From NCBI GenBank assembly GCA_017643685.1, contig JAEPMY010000015.1, forward strand, positions 1 through 46,160: 46,160 nucleotides of DNA, in the 5' to 3' direction. Both the position numbers and the translations under genes were made by a program. The notes below the pieces were generated by a model that worked only from the letters and a program-made list of their open reading frames with translations, did no database searches and was not told where the DNA came from. Below, in pieces: positions 44,325 to 46,160 of the stretch. Every line of letters begins with the position of its first letter. The stretch's first letter is position 1. Origin of the DNA: Sneathiella sp. (GTDB taxonomy: Bacteria; Pseudomonadota; Alphaproteobacteria; Sneathiellales; Sneathiellaceae).

Positions 44325-45237
44325 TGGTTTTCTGAAGCCCCTCTTCAAGAGGCGTTTTTGGAGCCCAATCCATCAGGCTTTTTGCCTTGGAAATGTCTGG
44401 ACAGCGCTGCAACGGGTCGTCCTGCGGCAACGGTTTATAGGTGATTGTTGACCGGCTGCCTGTCAGGGCAATGATTTTCTCGGCCAATTCACGAATGGAA
44501 TATTCCTCTGGATTACCCATATTCACGGGTCCGACCCCGTCTGTCTCCAGCGCCATAAAACTCATCATCCCCTCAATCAGATCATCTACATAACAAAAAG
44601 AGCGAGTCTGACTGCCATCACCATAAAGGGTAATCGGTTCATTATTCAGCGCCTGAACAATAAAATTGGAAACAACGCGCCCATCATTTGGATGCATATG
44701 CGGGCCATAGGTATTGAAAATCCGCATCACCCGGATGGAGAGATCATGCTGCTGCTCATAGTCATGAAACAGAGTTTCTGCGCAACGCTTCCCCTCATCA
44801 TAACAGGCGCGGGGACCGAAGGTATTCACCCGTCCGCGGTAGCTCTCCGGCTGTGGATGAATTTCAGGATCCCCATAAACCTCGCTAGTGGAGGCTTGCA
44901 GAATGCGGGCTTTCACCCGTTTGGCAAGGCCCAGCATATTGATGGCCCCATGCACACTGGTTTTCGTAGTTTGCACCGGGTCAAACTGATAATGCACGGG
45001 CGACGCGGGGCAAGCGAGGTTATAAATCTGATCCACCTCCACATAGAGCGGGAAGGTTACATCATGGCGCATCAATTCAAAGTTCGACGCATCCAGCAAA
45101 GATGAGATATTTCGCTTGGATCCAGTAAAGAAATTATCGGCACATAAAACATCATAGCCGCCGGACACAAGCTTGGCGCATAGGTGAGAGCCCAAAAAAC
45201 CTGCACCACCTGTTACCAGTATTTTTTTATCAAACAT
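44290..45237 (-). CDS. UDP-glucuronate decarboxylase-like NAD-dependent epimerase/dehydratase
   Basis: 315-aa extended SDR. NAD motif [11 protein letters not shown] (Gly10-Gly16); catalytic Thr117 ([10 protein letters not shown]), Tyr146 and Lys150 (YDEGK). The sequence [20 protein letters not shown] and [14 protein letters not shown] are hallmarks of UXS enzymes, which turn UDP-glucuronate to UDP-xylose. It probably supplies a sugar for the neighbouring glycosyltransferase. Confidence 0.92.
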   Translation of the reverse strand: MFDKKILVTGGAGFLGSHLCAKLVSGGYDVLCADNFFTGSKRNISSLLDASNFELMRHDVTFPLYVEVDQIYNLACPASPVHYQFDPVQTTKTSVHGAINMLGLAKRVKARILQASTSEVYGDPEIHPQPESYRGRVNTFGPRACYDEGKRCAETLFHDYEQQHDLSIRVMRIFNTYGPHMHPNDGRVVSNFIVQALNNEPITLYGDGSQTRSFCYVDDLIEGMMSFMALETDGVGPVNMGNPEEYSIRELAEKIIALTGSRSTITYKPLPQDDPLQRCPDISKAKSLMDWAPKTPLEEGLQKTISYFEDLLQAR

Positions 45238-45351
45238 GCCGCCCCGTCCGGTTGATTACCCCATAAAATATACTCTTCTTATAATAACGACAGTTAAAAG
45301 AAAGATTTACAAGAGAAGGGTATCTGGTAATATTTTTTCGCTCGATTTGGA

Positions 45352-45523
45352 CAATTGTGTCCGTCAGGGAACACGGTAGGACGTCATGTCTGATCCGGGA
45401 CTGCCCCCGCAACTGTGAGCGCGGAGCCACCTCATTAGGCCACTGGAGTCCCAGAAATCTGGGCACCGGGAAGGCGAGGATGACGGCGACGATGCGCGAG
45501 TCAGGACACCTGTAGAGCACGAC
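45352..45523 (+). ncRNA. Cobalamin (B12) riboswitch
   Basis: It carries the conserved blocks in order: GGGACTGCCCCCGCAACTGT (core), GCCACTGG, CCGGGAAGGC and GATGCGCGAGTCAGGACACC (B12 box). It precedes a CbiM-like cobalt transporter by about 55 bases, so high cobalamin should shut off cobalt uptake. Confidence 0.92.
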
Positions 45524-45526
45524 ATA

Positions 45527-45543
45527 CGGCGGCAACGCCGCCC
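45527..45543 (+). promoter_or_regulatory. Hairpin after the riboswitch
   Basis: GGCGGC-AAC-GCCGCC, a strong 6-bp GC stem 36 bases before the CbiM-like start, likely part of the expression platform. No T-run follows, which suggests translational rather than intrinsic-terminator control. Confidence 0.45.
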
Positions 45544-45578
45544 TCATTGCACGGTGGGTGCAGAATTAGGAGTATAAA

Positions 45579-46160
45579 ATGCATATCGAACCCGGCGTCG
45601 TCTCTGGCGCAAAAATGGGTCTTAGCCTGGCAACTGCAGGCGCATCCTTTGGCGTTCTTCTGAAATCAAGTTGGACAGCTATCAAATCACAAGGCCTTGT
45701 CTCGCTGGTCCTGAGAAGCCTGATCGCTACCGTTCTCGTTTTCAGCTTCTTTGAAGTGTTGCCACATCACCCCATTGGCGTGTCCGAAGTGCACTTTATC
45801 CTCGGCTCTACCCTGTTTTTGATCTTTGGCCCGGCCGCAGCGGGCATTGGCCTCGCGCTTGGCCTGCTCTTGCAAGGCATATTCTTCGCGCCATTTGATC
45901 TGCCCATGTATTTTGTCAATATCACAACCCTTCTGATGCCATTGGCTTTGGTTTCCGTAATTGCCAAGAAAATCATTCCGGCCAAAACCGCCTATAAAGA
46001 TGTCACTTACAAACAGGCACTGGCTCTATCCACTGCTTATCAGGGCGGTATCGTGGCTTGGGTTGCCTTCTGGGCACTGTATGGTCAGGGCTTCGGCGCA
46101 GAAAATCTCGCATCCGTTAGCTCTTTCGGGGCAGCCTACATGATCGTCATTCTATTCGAG
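45579..46160 (+). CDS. CbiM-like cobalt transporter membrane protein, 3' end cut by window edge
   Basis: 194 codons from ATG 45579 (TTAGGAG upstream) to the window end. MHIEPGVVSGAKMGLSLATA opens with the His2 characteristic of CbiM/NikM proteins, whose N-terminal His chelates the metal; FGPAAAGIGLALGLLLQGIF is the family's central helix. At least five membrane segments are visible. It forms the substrate-binding part of an energy-coupling-factor cobalt importer. Regulation by the upstream B12 riboswitch supports cobalt over nickel. Confidence 0.88.
   Translation, partial: MHIEPGVVSGAKMGLSLATAGASFGVLLKSSWTAIKSQGLVSLVLRSLIATVLVFSFFEVLPHHPIGVSEVHFILGSTLFLIFGPAAAGIGLALGLLLQGIFFAPFDLPMYFVNITTLLMPLALVSVIAKKIIPAKTAYKDVTYKQALALSTAYQGGIVAWVAFWALYGQGFGAENLASVSSFGAAYMIVILFE

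Noticed and set aside
45230-45547. 105-codon minus-strand frame over the riboswitch
   Set aside because: It overlaps the conserved cobalamin riboswitch blocks and lacks protein-like composition.

Overview
The window reads as a chromosomal stretch of a free-living, probably marine, alphaproteobacterium. This is inferred from an NDUFS6-like zinc-finger protein next to polA, the integrase and island gene types, the imelysin/di-heme oxidase operon, and a moderate GC content with many short intergenic gaps. No rRNA, insertion sequence or CRISPR array was seen. Both window edges cut genes.

Layout. 1-5150: a peptide/nickel-type ABC importer (permease cut by the left edge, Tat-type binding protein), a divergent LysR regulator, and an outer lipoprotein that looks like a bacterial MACPF/stonustoxin-like pore-forming fold. 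5390-11819: an RND efflux pair, then an acyltransferase-3/SGNH O-acetylase. 12074-15585: a compact four-gene lipid-type biosynthetic cluster (exported hydrolase, StlD/DarB-like ketosynthase, heme-oxygenase-like di-iron oxidase, unknown protein) behind a TetR-type palindrome. 15591-16142: two small genes.

16195-26643: a 10.4-kb integrative element inserted in tRNA-Arg(CCG). It has a remnant tRNA end on the left, a rebuilt tRNA on the right, paired 9-bp arm-type repeats just inside both ends, an integrase, an excisionase-type gene plus a truncated second copy, an HUH Rep-like gene in an ATGA-coupled operon, and two defence cargoes: an EVE-like/HNH endonuclease and an IetA/IetS (AAA ATPase/subtilase) pair.

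26871-28493, just outside the island, is the most remarkable gene. It encodes a Sec signal peptide followed directly by a nearly complete eukaryotic-type ubiquitin (68 of 76 positions as in human ubiquitin by my alignment, all seven lysines kept, the terminal GG replaced by DE), then a low-complexity linker and an autotransporter beta-barrel. The architecture predicts ubiquitin displayed on the bacterial surface with Met1 as its free N-terminus.

28496-46160: an amidohydrolase, an ABC ATPase, the zinc-finger protein, polA, an AEC transporter, a quinone reductase, a chemoreceptor broken by an internal deletion and frameshift, a four-gene iron-related operon (imelysin, di-heme oxidase, imelysin, DUF1513) behind a Fur-box-like site, a GT2 glycosyltransferase, a UDP-glucuronate decarboxylase-like epimerase, and a cobalamin riboswitch controlling a CbiM-like cobalt transporter cut by the right edge.
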